From positions 124,001 through 188,000 of the forward strand of contig JAULSU010000002.1 of NCBI GenBank assembly GCA_030512335.1: a stretch of DNA of 64,000 nucleotides. Direction: 5' to 3'. The notes below the pieces were generated by a model that made no database searches, was not told the DNA's origin, and saw nothing but the letters and a program-made list of their open reading frames with translations. Below are positions 10,313-21,099 of the stretch, piece by piece; the first letter of the stretch is position 1; every line of letters begins with the position of its first letter. A program made the position numbers and the translations under genes. Source of the stretch: Immersiella caudata. Its lineage: Eukaryota; Ascomycota; Sordariomycetes; Sordariales; Lasiosphaeriaceae.

Positions 10313-11993
10313 ATGAAACAAGAAACAGAATCGGGGAGCAAACCCGGTGAAAGCCCACCGATGGATGCGGAGGAACTGACGGATGCGGGCTTCGATACAT
10401 CGTAAGTGACTTGCACACTCTGAAACCAAGGCAATCTAACAGATACGCGGCCGCAGCCCCTTCACTTCAGGACCCATGGTTGATCTCCAGCTTAAACACG
10501 ACAACCGCCTCAGCATCCACCAGGCCCTCCTCGAACAACATTCCCAACTCGCATCCCTTGTCGTTACTTTTCGCGACCCCTTTAGCAGGATCAGCACCCA
10601 AAACATCCCGCTTCAGCACATCTCGCGAAGCGCAGGCCATGTTATCGTGCACTACCTCTACACTGGACGTTACCACACGCTGAAATGGGTTGGCCCTGTA
10701 ACCAAGAATGGTAGCGAGGAGGTAACCGCGCGGCTAAAGACAGCCTTTGAGGTCTGCATCAGCGCGCGCAAGTACGAGATACCGGGTCTTGAAAGGCTGG
10801 CGAAAGAAGAGATCATTTCTCTCAGCAACGCCCTAAGCGCATTTACCGTCGTCGATATCGTTAATGCGGCATACCCCTCTTCCACCAATGAAGAGACTTG
10901 GTTTCGGGAGTACATGAAGGTGGTTGTGAACAGGGCGTTTCACGAACCGGCGGTTCTTGGAGAGCAGCTGCAGCCACCGTTGGAAAGTAAGATGAAAAGC
11001 GCTACGGCAAAGATCGTCCTCCAGAGCGCGTTGGAGGTGTATCGGGAGATGGTTGGGTTTGTAGATGTGGCGAGATCCAAGTTTGAGACCGAGGGAGATC
11101 CCGACGGGAGGGATTCTAAAGGTGTCAAGGACACAGTAACTGCAAAGAATTGCAAGAACACGGGAAAGACTGCAGCGACTGAGGAAGAAGCGCTGCCGGC
11201 AGGAGAGGACCTCGGGGGGGACGACACGGCAACTCTGGACGACGGATGGGCAGCAGCTGGCCCCAAGACGATGCGAGAACGGAAAAGCCCAGAGATTGAC
11301 AAGCAATCGCAGACGGCCACCGTTGAACGATTCGGAATTTTTGATGAAGAAACAAAGCTTCCTATTCGGGGCGAGCCAGTTGCCGAGTCCGCACCGGTTG
11401 AAACACCCGAAACCGAGTCAAAGTCGAACGAGGACCAGAACAACCCTGCCAACGACGATTGGTTCTCCGTGGCCACCAAGAAGGGCCCGAAGGGCAAGAA
11501 GAGCAAGGATAAGAAGTGCAAAAAGAAGGGAAAGGCTGCTGCCATCGAGGAACCGCTTGTCGAGCCTGTGGAGGGGCTCAAACCGGAACCCGAGACCGAG
11601 GATCGGGCTGTGGCCACTGTGAGCACCGGCGACAGTGGTGTTTTTCGTGATTCCTTCAGCTGCGGTAGTTACGCAACAAACACTGGGTTTGGCTCAAATA
11701 CTGGGTTTGGCTCAACAACAAGTGCCGCACTTGGCGTCGCCGCTTCGAAGGATAATACGGTGACGTTTGGCAAGATTGAATGTCCGGGCACAGCCAGCGT
11801 TGCCTTTAATCCGCACAGAGAAGGCGCTTACCCTTACTCTACCGAGGCTTTTCAGAGTATTTTGCTGATGGACGCCTACAAAGTTTGGTCGGGTGAAGAG
11901 CTCAGACTCGCTGATTACAACCTTGGCCGGACACGCACATACAAATCATTCGGCTTCGGCCTCTTGAAGGCTGGATCCGGGGCGGAGGTTTGA
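10313..11993 (+). CDS. BTB/POZ protein with FG-rich, nucleoporin-like C-terminus
   Basis: Two exons, 10313-10401 and 10457-11993, join in frame over a 55-bp intron (GTAAGT, CTAAC branch site, CCGCAG acceptor) to about 541 residues. Using the nearer AG after CTAACAG would break the frame. Residues about 32-150 are a fungal-type BTB domain (SPFTSGPMVDLQL, IHQALLEQHSQ, VIVHYLYTGRY, CISARKYEIPGLERLAKEEI), a protein-protein interaction module. The middle is acidic and Lys-rich, probably disordered. Near residue 440 are FG-type repeats (TGFGSNTGFGSTT) encoded by a 17-base repeat. The C-terminus has EELRLADYNLGR, resembling a motif near the FG region of Nup98/Nup116-type nucleoporins. Role unknown; a nuclear-pore link is inference. 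The gene begins about 370 bp from the nested LTRs and is intact. Confidence 0.8.
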
Positions 11994-12094
11994 CTGGTGT
12001 TGAAGGGGGTATACTGATCTTGGAGACGAGATTGAAATTCAGTATTTTATTTCTTTTCACAGAATCACAACAGTTACTCTCCCATCGGCCATGT

Positions 12095-13020
12095 TCAGGC
12101 TGCGGGAATAGAACCATCCCAGCCTGACTGTCGTGACAACTTAGGATGAGCCTCTTGTAGGCCCCATCTATTCATCTTCTGCGATGTGAACACCTGTGAC
12201 CCCCCCCCCCCCCCCCCCCCCCAACCCGAAAAAGCCTTGATATCCTCAAATAAATCCTCGATAGGAGTGATGTGCGCAATCCGCCTCCCCGTTCCCTGCG
12301 CACGACCTCCTCTGGTCCAGCTCAACAACCCAACCGATCTGCCTTCCTCATCAAACACCGCAACTCCCTCATCACCACGCTCTGCAAAGCGTCCGTCCAA
12401 CTCGAGTCTAGCGACGATAAACTCGTTCGATCCCTCTCTGTGATTCCCAGCATTTGTCGCCCCCTGAAGATATTCGCCGCCCCCCAACTTCACTTCTCCC
12501 TCAAGGCGATGAAATATACCAACGGTTGGTCTCGACGCAGCCATCTTGAAAAGTCTGTCATCACTTACGATTGACCTCAGCCCTCTGATAGGCGGCTGCT
12601 TGGGTCCCACTCCCCTTCCCGTTGATGGGGGGGAGTACCCTTTTTCCCACCAGTCTCATTCACCAGGGAGGGTATTCTTCCCGATACGCGTCATCCCAAC
12701 TCTGGTGGGCTTAATCAACGCCCAGTCGAGGCGTGCTCCACCTACAGAGGTGCTGTTAATGTCTCTCGTCAAAATGCAAACGCGTAGGTCGTGCTTCATG
12801 CGCGAGGACTCTCGATGTGTGCCAGTTCGGTCAAGGAATCGGAGTCTGGACGCAGATCCTTGAGGTCAACATTCCAGAGGTCGGGGTCTTTCGCGGGGGG
12901 TCGGACGATTACCTTCCGGATTCCTGCTTTCGACGGTCTGTGGGCTGCGTATTCGGGATGCAGCACAGCGATAGGCGCTCAGTGCTGATGGCAACTCAGA
13001 TCATCGAGGTAACTATTTAG
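12095..13020 (-). pseudogene. Trypsin-fold-like fungal protein, dead and broken
   Basis: The clear part is residues encoded from about 12610 down to 12240: RLFKMAASRPTVGIFHRLEG, EFIVARLELDGRFAERGDEG, VFDEEGRSVGLLSW and HITPIEDLFEDIKAF. This follows the C-terminal half of trypsin-like proteases, where the motif is GDSG; here the catalytic Ser is replaced by Glu (GDEG). Upstream the frame is cut by TGA at 12656. Coding continues above it (GGARLDWALIKPTRVGMTRI), shifts by one base near 12800, and continues as SKAGIRKVIVRPPAKDPDLW with APIAVLHPEY before another TGA near 12995. A run of 23 C (12200-12222) distorts the 3' end. Originally an uncharacterised fungal serine-protease-like protein; now non-functional. 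Confidence 0.55.
12200..12222. repeat. Homopolymer C run (23)
   Basis: A 23-base C tract in the 3' part of the dead protease-like gene. Such tracts expand by slippage and also cause sequencing errors, so the exact length is uncertain. Confidence 0.8.
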
Positions 13021-13501
13021 CGGCAGAGCATACACAGTACCTACTATTGGAGATAGCAGTGCCGTGCAAGGCTGTCGTCGCTCAGGTACTAGGGTTAGCT
13101 GCACAACTTGGCCCCCCAACACCCACATCTATTCCTTCGCCGGGGTTGGATGCTACGCAAAATTGCCCCTATCCCTTTTCCATAGCTTGGCGGCGCTAAT
13201 ACGCCCGTTTCCACTCTCACGTTGTCCGCTTTCTAACTGTCGCATCTTTTGATCAAGGGCACTTGGTCAGTCCCTACCTAATATTCAATATTATTGCAAT
13301 GCAATATTTCGGGCAACAACCACGCTCTGGTAATCCGATAGTGTAGTTCTGCAATCGCTCAACGAAGGAAGCATTCTCATTCGGCGACGGTGAATAAAAA
13401 GGGGAGACGGGGAAAAGAAGATTGTGTCGATTGAAAGCTTCGGAGACACAGGTTTGAAAGTCCTCCCTCTAACTCTTCCAAGGCTCGACTCGGATCCCTT
13501 C

Positions 13502-14002
13502 ATGAAGTTCTACCTTTCCCTCTCATCCATTGCCTTCGGCTCGCCGCCCTAACCAATCTCAACCAAGCCGTCGCATCCCCCGTCCGAGCCGTCCGGGCCA
13601 CACCAGTCGACGCGCGCGGTGGCCCTAGATTCGGTGTCAGTGGAGGGGACGGTAGTGCCAGCCACCCCGGATTTGGCGGGTTTGACGTTGCAGCCCGAGA
13701 GGTTGGCCATGGAAACCCGAGAAGTTACCGGGGATGATATATTGTTGTATGCGATGGAAAACGTGAAGTTAACGACCTTACAATACAGCCCCAACTTGAA
13801 GCGCGAACCCCCTATCGGCGCACTTAGCGGCTGGATGATGAACGACACGCAGTGTCTCGGCACACCTGCCAACATGGGCACCTGCCTCACCCTTGTGCAA
13901 GGGGGTGTCCTCAAGGTGGTCAACCGCACCCGATGGATCGGTAACGTTTGCGCAGTGTTCGTCTACTATACCGCCGACTGCACCTCTCCGATTAGTATCT
14001 AG
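13502..14002 (+). pseudogene. Small secreted protein, probably frameshifted
   Basis: ATG at 13502 begins a signal-peptide-like start (KFYLSLSSIAFG), but that frame stops at once. One base earlier in phase the sequence continues as LAALTNLNQAVASPVRAV, a good signal-peptide end, which suggests a one-base deletion near 13540. A second open frame (13619-14002) ends in TQCLGTPANMGTC and GNVCAVFVYYTADC, a Cys-spaced C-terminus. No consensus intron would connect the frames. The whole may be a broken small Cys-containing secreted protein, or the two parts may be unrelated. An antisense ORF at 13549-13929 looks like a shadow. Confidence 0.35.
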
Positions 14003-14192
14003 TCTTTCTACGGCCCGGGTTATCCCAATTGTCTTTATGCTTCGCCTACTTCGTTCTCCAGCTTCAAGGTCGTCTGTTCGGGTTTTATACCTACGCGAGC
14101 TGTGTTTCAGGGGCAAGGCTTGTGACTCTATTAATCCAATTCGTTCCCAATTTTACCCAAGGTAGCAGACATTTCCCAGATCTATCTCTGTT

Positions 14193-15232
14193 CTATTTCT
14201 TCACCATAACAGGATACTCCGCCAACGGCTGCCCATCAATCAACCTCACCCCATCCCCATCCCCATCCTCCACCAACGGCGCAACAGTAATCTCTCCCCT
14301 CATAATCTCAATCACCGACACCACCGGCAACAACAACATCAACAACCCCAACAACTGCCCAAAACTCCACGTCTTTTCCCCTTCATCCGAAAGCTGCACA
14401 TCCGGCGTTCCAAACGCCTGCGACAGCAAATACGCCCTCGTCGTCGCTCCAATCGCAATTCCCGCCATCACCACCAACCCCACCACCTGCGTAGCACGAT
14501 ACCACCTCTGCCGTCTATCGTGGAGGTACCACGTCGCCCCTGCAAAAACGACTACATTCCCCACAATCGTCGCGACTGTTCCCGCGTAATCCGCCGCTTT
14601 GACGCCCGCTCCTTGTATCTCTGAATCCCCAGCATTTTCCCACTGCCATACACATCCTATCGGGAGCGTCGCAGGGAGGCCTCTGATTTTACTTTGGAGA
14701 ATGAGAACCCCGAATACGCATGATAACGCGAGGTTGATGAACATGAGTATCTGTCGTAACCACCGTAGTACCCAGTCCCGTCGGAAGTCGTGTACCAAAG
14801 TAAGGAGTGTCGCATTGTGCGTAGCCATGGAGAGAAGGGACATCATCCAGATGATGAAGAAGTGATACGGAACCAGGGAAGAGGCTTTAAATAGCCCGAC
14901 GGATTGGATGCCGATGCCGACGATGATTTGCTGGTCGGAGTAGCCGCTGAGGAGTTTGCGGCGAAGGGTGGCGGGGGAGGGGGCGCAGTTGGGGGAGAAG
15001 GAGGAGAAGATGAGGGTGGTGGAGAGGATGAGGGCGATGAATGCGGTGATGGCGGAGGAGAGGAGGACCTATAAATATCAGTATGACTTCTTGGTGGAGA
15101 TGGAGATTTCAAGTTTGGTTTGCAATTGGAGAGGGCGGGGTGGGGGAGGGGTTGACTTACACCTGCGCCTGCGATGCCCGCATCGCTGGGGACAGAAGCG
15201 GGAATGACGCTGCAATTCCGGGGCTCAAACAT
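14193..15232 (-). CDS. Multi-pass membrane protein, fungal family of unknown function
   Basis: Two exons, 15232-15161 and 15068-14193, join in frame over a 92-bp intron (GTAAGT donor, TTATAG acceptor) to about 315 residues. The N-terminus MFEPRNCSVIPAS is extracellular-looking. Hydrophobic segments follow: VLLSSAITAFIALILSTTL, one around residues 65-90, QILMFINLALSCVFGVLIL, TVATIVGNVVVFAGATWY, VVGLVVMAGIAIGA and QLLGLLMLLLPVVSVIEIM, giving six or seven spans. A soluble loop with CVWQWENAG lies between the third and fourth. The tail is acidic and cytoplasmic. I recognise the general type, common in Sordariomycetes with no assigned role; a seven-helix receptor-like topology is possible but unproven. 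Intact. Confidence 0.75.
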
Positions 15233-16837
15233 GATGATGTCTACCCGCGATCCCGCATCGAGAAAAGAAAAGAAAAAGACTTTTTTCAAGGTTTGTTTTG
15301 GAAATGGAATGGGGGTGGAAGAGTAAAAAATCAACAACCGCAAAGTAAACGTGGGGGCGAAGGGGGCCTCCGATCTTAACTTTGTGGGTGCATTACGACG
15401 ACCAGATCCTTGGGATCGTCGTACCAATCAGGGCGGCTCTGTGCCTTTTAAGGGGCTGGTTGTGAAACACATTGTCGATTTTGTGAGGGCGACAAAGAAC
15501 GAGTGGATGGCAATGGGCGACAATGACACAGGTGGGGCAAGTTGGTTGGGGCTGTGTTTTGTGGGAGGTGTGAATGAAAGTCGGGAGATGTGATTGGTTA
15601 ATTGGGCGGTTATCAGGAAAAACACAAAAGGGCAGACAGAGCAAGCGGTTGTTGTGCTTGACAAAGGGCTCACAACAGGGACTGAAGTCGAGGCATATTT
15701 TTGGCTCCACTTTCATTGTCTCTTTGTCTGCCGATGTGACTTGAAGCTGCAAGACAGCTGGCAATATCTGGTAAGCATCTCCGTACCACTGTAGTATCAG
15801 CTCGATGTCGTCACATCCCTTCCGGCTTTCCAGCCCGATGAGATCTCCTGCTGGAATCAATTAGTTTGGCCGCAGTCTGATCTGCGCGCCTCATAAGAGT
15901 CAGGTAAGATGCGACGTCCTTCAAAGCCAGGCATTCAGGATGGAAGCATTCAGGCTGAGCTTGGCACGCAGGAACCGCATTCGGGGCTCATTGCAGAGTA
16001 AACCGAGCTGCGTAACGCTATCTCGATCCGGGCACACCCAATCAGCCGGTGCACTCGACGCTTTTAAATCAGCGCCCTTCAATTGGCCACCGAATAAACA
16101 CGGATGTCCGTGGCTTTGGGCAGCGGGAGAGGCACAACGGCCGGCGACTTTAGCCTGGAGCCGACAGGGGGGAACTTAAGCTTCCATTCATTCCAAAACG
16201 GAGCGTATATGAGGGTCGATATTAATCAGGCCCCCCCAAGAGGCCCCGCATCTCGGGAATTTCAACGGAGGACGCTGCCCTTGCATGAGTCGCTTGAGGC
16301 GCGGAGCCGCAAGTCCGCTGGGAAGGAATGTCTGGGCGCGGTGTTTTTGGCTTCGGCAGTGATTAGTGCCCGCGGGAGATTCCCCAAGATCAAGGCGGGA
16401 TGGCAGGAACTGAGGAGGAAAACATCTTTTGAGATCAGCAAAACATCAATGTGAAATGTTAAATGCAACTTGATCCTCGAGTTACAGAGAGAAAGACCAC
16501 CCGTTCTCACGCAATCAAATCTCCCACAGAACCGACAACGCTTTCAGCCGTTCCGGTTACCGAAATAGTAGCCCTGTCACCTCATCATCAGCGTAAGTAA
16601 CGTACCGACTGTACAGAGTGGGCGCCACAGAAACAGCCGGGACCGATGATGGCCGGGTAAAGCACCTCATATAGACTTTCATGGATCTCGACAATGTTTA
16701 TATATCGCTCGGCCCCATCCCTCTAGGCCCTCGGCCCCAGCCGTGATTTTGTCGTTCTAGTCTGCTTCCATTGCTCCTACACACTCCTTCCCTCGTCCAG
16801 TCCATACTTTGTGTAGGCCAGGCACTCAGTCATCACC
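15233..16837. other. Intergenic between divergent genes; promoter region
   Basis: 1.6 kb between the minus-strand membrane protein and the plus-strand cytochrome gene, so it holds both promoters. A TATA-box-like TTTATATAT lies at 16697-16705, about 135 bp before the cytochrome ATG. ORFs in the interval show no recognisable protein. Confidence 0.5.
16697..16705 (+). promoter_or_regulatory. Probable TATA box of the cytochrome-domain gene
   Basis: TTTATATAT, about 135 bp upstream of the start codon and just before a CT-rich stretch typical of fungal transcription starts. Strong core promoters of this kind are common for secreted, inducible enzymes. Confidence 0.45.
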
Positions 16838-17548
16838 ATGGGTATCATCAGTGTCTTCGCCACGGCGCTGTCGCTCTCGAGCGCTGCCCTCGCCTCTCCG
16901 ATCCAGGAGCGTCAAGCCTCGGTTGCGGCCAAGTACTGCGACGCTGCCAGCACCCTGTGCTTCACCGAGTGGGTCAGCCCTGAGAAGATCGCCTACCGCT
17001 TCGCCATCCCCGACACGGCCACCGCTGCCCCCTTCGACGTCATTCTCCAGATCGAGGCTCCCAAGACCGTTGGTTGGGCTGGTATCGCCTGGGGCGGCGT
17101 CATGACCAACAACCCCCTGACCGTTGCGTGGGCCAACGGTGCTTCGGCCATTGCGACCACTCGCCAGGCGAGGTGAGTGCCCTCTCTACCCCTTTCCAAA
17201 ATGGAGGGAAATACTGATCATGATTCTAGCGCCCGCACCTACCCCCAACCGGCCACCGGCGTCACCTACACCGCCATCCCCTCCCTCACCAAGTCCAACA
17301 CCACCCATTGGACCTACACCGCCGTGGCAAAGGGCGCCAGCTCCTTCGGCAACACCCGTCTCAACCCCGCCAGCACCGCTGTCACCTTTGCCTACGCCCA
17401 GGCCGCCGGTGCCCCGGCTACCCCCGCCGATCCCGCCAGCCGCTTCTCCATTCACAACAGCCGCGGAAAGTTCACAGTTGACTTGGCTGCTGGCAAGATT
17501 GCTGATTTCGTTGCCCTGGCTGAGAAGTTGACCAAGCCTGCTGCTTAA
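16838..17548 (+). CDS. Secreted b-type cytochrome domain protein (cellobiose dehydrogenase cytochrome, AA8-like)
   Basis: Two exons, 16838-17172 and 17230-17548, join over a 57-bp intron (GTGAGT, TTCTAG) to 217 residues. Residues 1-19 are a signal peptide, with a likely KEX-type pro-site near ER at 24. The rest is one cytochrome domain as in cellobiose dehydrogenase: CDAASTLCFTEWV, GWAGIAWGGVMTNNPLTVAW with the probable haem ligand Met89, and RFSIHNSRGKF with probable His186. No flavin domain, carbohydrate-binding module or membrane anchor follows, so this is a stand-alone electron carrier. Family members pass electrons to lytic polysaccharide monooxygenases. The LPMO gene starts about 850 bp downstream on the same strand, which fits that role. 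Intact. Confidence 0.85.
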
Positions 17549-18404
17549 ATTCATGGGGAAAGTGAAATGGACAAATACAGGGAGGGTACCTAGATAACGT
17601 AGTTTGGGGCGTGGTGTAAATAGCACTTGAATCAACTTTTATTTCTCTTCAATTGTCTCCTGAATAATGTGAGATGAGATCAAGATGAAGATGCGGTTCA
17701 CTTTCCAAACCACCCCGACTTAGAGTAGCAAGATCCTTGGAAATGGAAACTTAGTTGAAACCGGAAGGTATATACTCAACACTAGACACTTCATTTACAT
17801 TGCTTTGCTGCGGGACAGAGCCAATCCCATGCAGGGTGTTACCAACCCAACCCCTGACCAATGGCGCTCTGTCGAACCCACCACAACTCCAGGCCAGAAA
17901 GTCTACACATGTACGTGTATGCACCTGCGAATCGACAGCTCTTGGCTGCTGCTTCCAATAACAAATGCTAACTCCATTCCCAGTACATTCCATGCCATCC
18001 CTGATTCGGAGTTCTATGACACCCCCAACCCCAACCCTCGATCCCCCCTTCCCATTCCAATCCCCAACCATCGGACCCGTCTCGCCCAAAAATCCCCAAG
18101 GGCTCTGCCGAATGTTCCGCTATAAACGAGCTGCCCAGATAATATCGAGCTTCCCCGTTTGAATTGCCGCCTCTCATTGGTGGCTCGAGCCCGCAAGACG
18201 GGGTTTATCCAAAACACCCGGACCCCACTGGCCTCTGAGTGCCGGTTCCGGCGCGTGTAGAAAGGAGCCGGACATAACGAATACGCGCCCACCCCGAGAA
18301 GAGAAGGTAATAAATAGATAAAAGTAGGGTCCGCCCGTGCTCTTTTTCATCCACCGCCACCTCACATCTCCATCTCCATCCTACCCCTGAAAATCTTCAT
18401 CGCA
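17549..18404. other. Intergenic; promoter of the LPMO gene
   Basis: Contains the 3' end of the cytochrome gene and the upstream region of the LPMO. A TATA-like AATAAATAG lies about 90 bp before the LPMO start. No other gene seen. Confidence 0.5.
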
Positions 18405-19115
18405 ATGCATCTCCTCTCTTTTCTCTCCCTCGCGGGTTTAGCCGCCTCCCACGGCCTCGTAACCGCCCCCGCAACCCGCGCCCCCGGCGCGGCCACCGCC
18501 GCCGCCTGCGGTCAAACCCTCGTAACCTTCTACCGCGCCGACAACACCTCGTACCCGGAAGCCCTCCTCCGCGCCAACCCCAACGGTCTCCGCGACGGCT
18601 ACAATGCCGCCAAATGCAACCTCTGGCTCTGCAAGGGCTTCCAATTCGACGATAACAAGGACAATGTCAAGAGCTACAAGGCGGGGGATGTGGTGGATAT
18701 GGAGGTGCGGATTCGCATTGCGCATAGGGGACATGCGAATGTGAGCGTTGTGGATATGGGGACGAACAAGGTGATTGGAGCGCCGTTGAAGGTGTGGGCG
18801 AGTGATTATGCGGCTAGTACGAGTCCGCCGGTGGATCAGGTCAAGTTTAGTGTCAAGGTGCCGGAGTTGGCGGGGAGGTGTACTAAGGCGGGGGAGTGTG
18901 TAAGTCTTTTTTTTTTTTTTTTACTTTTTCTGTTTTGGAGAGAAAAAGAGAAAAAGAGGGGAGAGGAAAGCTAACGGAAACAGGTCATTCAGTGGTATTG
19001 GTTCGGGCAGGGGCAGACGTATGAGAGCTGCATTGACTTTACCGTGCCTGCGGCGGCGGCGGCGGATCCTGGGCATGGACATCGCCGTGCCGTTGCGGGG
19101 AGGGTGACGATGTAA
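18405..19115 (+). CDS. Secreted lytic polysaccharide monooxygenase (LPMO_10-type fungal family)
   Basis: Two exons, 18405-18899 and 18984-19115, join over an 84-bp intron (GTAAGT, AACAG) to 208 residues. The signal peptide (residues 1-15) is followed directly by His16 (AAS-HGLV), the N-terminal His that with a second His forms the copper histidine brace; the second is probably His107 in IAHRGHANVSVVD. A Phe in SCIDFTV fits the usual axial position. Conserved Cys sit in YNAAKCNLWLCKGFQF, GRCTKAGEC and ESCIDF. The length suits a single catalytic domain without a binding module. The exact AA family (AA16 or a related LPMO_10 group) cannot be fixed by eye. Predicted role: oxidative cleavage of a cell-wall polysaccharide, with electrons perhaps from the upstream cytochrome. 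Confidence 0.75.
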
Positions 19116-19247
19116 AGGGCTGCTCTGCAGATCCGTGTTGCGGGGTTGTAAATACATGAGTATCAGCACCATGTTCAACGCCACCTCGAATCCTATTGGC
19201 CATCCATCAAAGGAAAGTAGTTCTCCATCTGCGTGCAATCAAACGAA

Positions 19248-20792
19248 TTACAGAATTGTAACCTCCCGCGGGACGCAGTTCTTGAACCAGTCACACCCAG
19301 CAACCCACTGTTCAAGATTCAAATCTTCCGGCTGTTTGGGTTCATTTTCCTCCTCGCTCCTGTCTCCCGTCGGGGGGAAATCTTCTTGGAGGTGAAATAA
19401 CCCCATACGGTAGAAAACTTCCTCATCCGTCTCATTTGCATCCTCTAGTCGTAAAGCCGCCTCAGGGGGCACGGTTTGATCTCCAGCATACTTCCACTCC
19501 CGCTTTTCTGCCATTCGTTCTTCCACGGCACCAAACGGCGCGTCGCTCTCGACAAGCATGGGGTTGCAATGGAGGAGCCGGGGTCTGTATGCTTTCTCTT
19601 CGTCTCGACCAGGACTCAACATGTAGATTCTGCCGTTTACGGACGACCACGGCCACGACGGTCCGAGAAAGGAAGTCGGGGACAGTGTTGGCACCGGCAC
19701 ATCCCAGAGCAGCTCTGTCACAAGTGAGCTTTGCCACAAGCTGGCAAGGTAGTTGGTCCCGAGAGCCACGGCGAATTCCTTCGCCAAACCTGATATGGCG
19801 AGAATACGATCTTCTGGGTTCGTAAGGCTGCGGCCAGTATAACTTTCGAGGATATGATACCAGTGCCGTCGAGTACGCCAAAGTTCTTGGCTGGGCCTTG
19901 GTGATTGATCGGCGGGAGGCGGCAGGTTAGAGAGTCGAAGATTGTCCGCCTTACCCTTTACTGACCAGTACTTTGGATCCAGCCATCCGCCATCGTTCTA
20001 GCCCGGTTTGTCCACCGACCGATCGCAAACCCATCGAACTTGGTGACTCGAGAACTCGATGACACGGGGTGATAGAAGGCGCTCCTGCAGAGCCCACGCT
20101 CTCGTGTCTAGCGGATCAGGCTTCACGCGGTCCAACTCGAATATGGTATAATTAGGCCGAATATTCCGTATCATTGGTAAGTCTTAGTCGCAGGCAATCT
20201 TGGCCATCTGAATCCCGAACTTCAGTTAGTCGGGTGGGCTTGAACACAGGCTTTAAACGACCCGAACAGACGTCTTGGTGCTCATCCTGGTATTTCTCAA
20301 GCCACCCGCTCATCATGTCCAAAGTCCTTGAGGGACTGGGAGACGCCTCTATGGGTCTAGGGAAACATATTCTACAGCTAGGTTGTCTATCCGGTTATTA
20401 GCTCCCAGCCACTCCGTCTCCAAGGTACCAAAATGAAATTGACTCGCCAGCAGTACACTGAATGAAAAAATGACGCCAACAGCGGAAGAGAACTCGCCAG
20501 CCGCAAGAGACTGGAGCCCTCAAACTTTTCCTTGTCGCGCGCCAAAGCTGCTCGGATGGACAATCCTGTTGCCACCACAGGACCCCAAGGTGTTTCAACA
20601 GAGGTTGCGTCCATGATCCATTGACACAATCGGCAGTTGTTGCGGTCGCCATCTTGGAGATCAGAGTGTGAAATTGGGGGACACGGTCCAAACATTGTGA
20701 ACGCCGTCTTCGTCAAATCGTATATTGTTATGATCAATATAGATTCCCCGGCAGTATTCGCATGAATGAGGACTCAGTTTGAGAGGTGCCAT
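19248..20792 (-). pseudogene. HET-domain gene lacking its HET core
   Basis: The start at 20792 gives SPHSCEYCRGIYIDHNNI and runs into a frameshift near 20660. It continues as NNCRLCQWIMDATSVETPWG and then MMSGWLEKYQDEHQDVCSG and VFKPTRLTEVRDSDGQD, the usual pre-HET region. Directly after LRLRLTND the sequence jumps to TRAWALQERLLSPRVIEF, the segment that normally follows the HET core, so the core (SYCWG and WIDxLCI motifs) has been deleted. A TAG at 19998-20000 interrupts the C-terminal half, which then runs intact through TNPEDRILAISGLAKEF, YLASLWQSSLVTELLWDVP and a WPWSSVNGRI motif to the stop at 19248. A remnant of a heterokaryon-incompatibility-type gene. Confidence 0.7.
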
Positions 20793-21099
20793 GGTTGGCT
20801 GGGTTTCGAGTGAGGTGAAGAATGAGGACGAGATTTTGGCAGCCGAAAGCGGTGGTGAGTGACCAGGTCAACGCGCACGGGGATTTGTTGAGTCCTGCAG
20901 GTAGCAGCAGTTGGCCCCACGTGTTGGACGGCAGCTTCGCCTCTGCAAAGGGTTGTGTTTACACCAATGACAGGCAAGAGCGACTTCTGTTCCGGCTGCT
21001 TGATACTTGAAAAAACGCCATCGCGGCACGCTTTGTTCCTCACAACCATAAAGGCAACTGTTTACGATGATAATACCTTTGACGGCCGAAGCTCTGCTT

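Noticed and set aside
10411..10683. Alternative acceptor at 10443 for the BTB gene
   Set aside because: Using the AG right after CTAACAG leaves the BTB domain out of frame. The acceptor at 10456 keeps it in frame and gives the usual SPFTSGPMVDL start.
10940..11626. 228-codon minus-strand ORF within the BTB gene
   Set aside because: Ser-rich antisense shadow of the acidic/Lys-rich linker.
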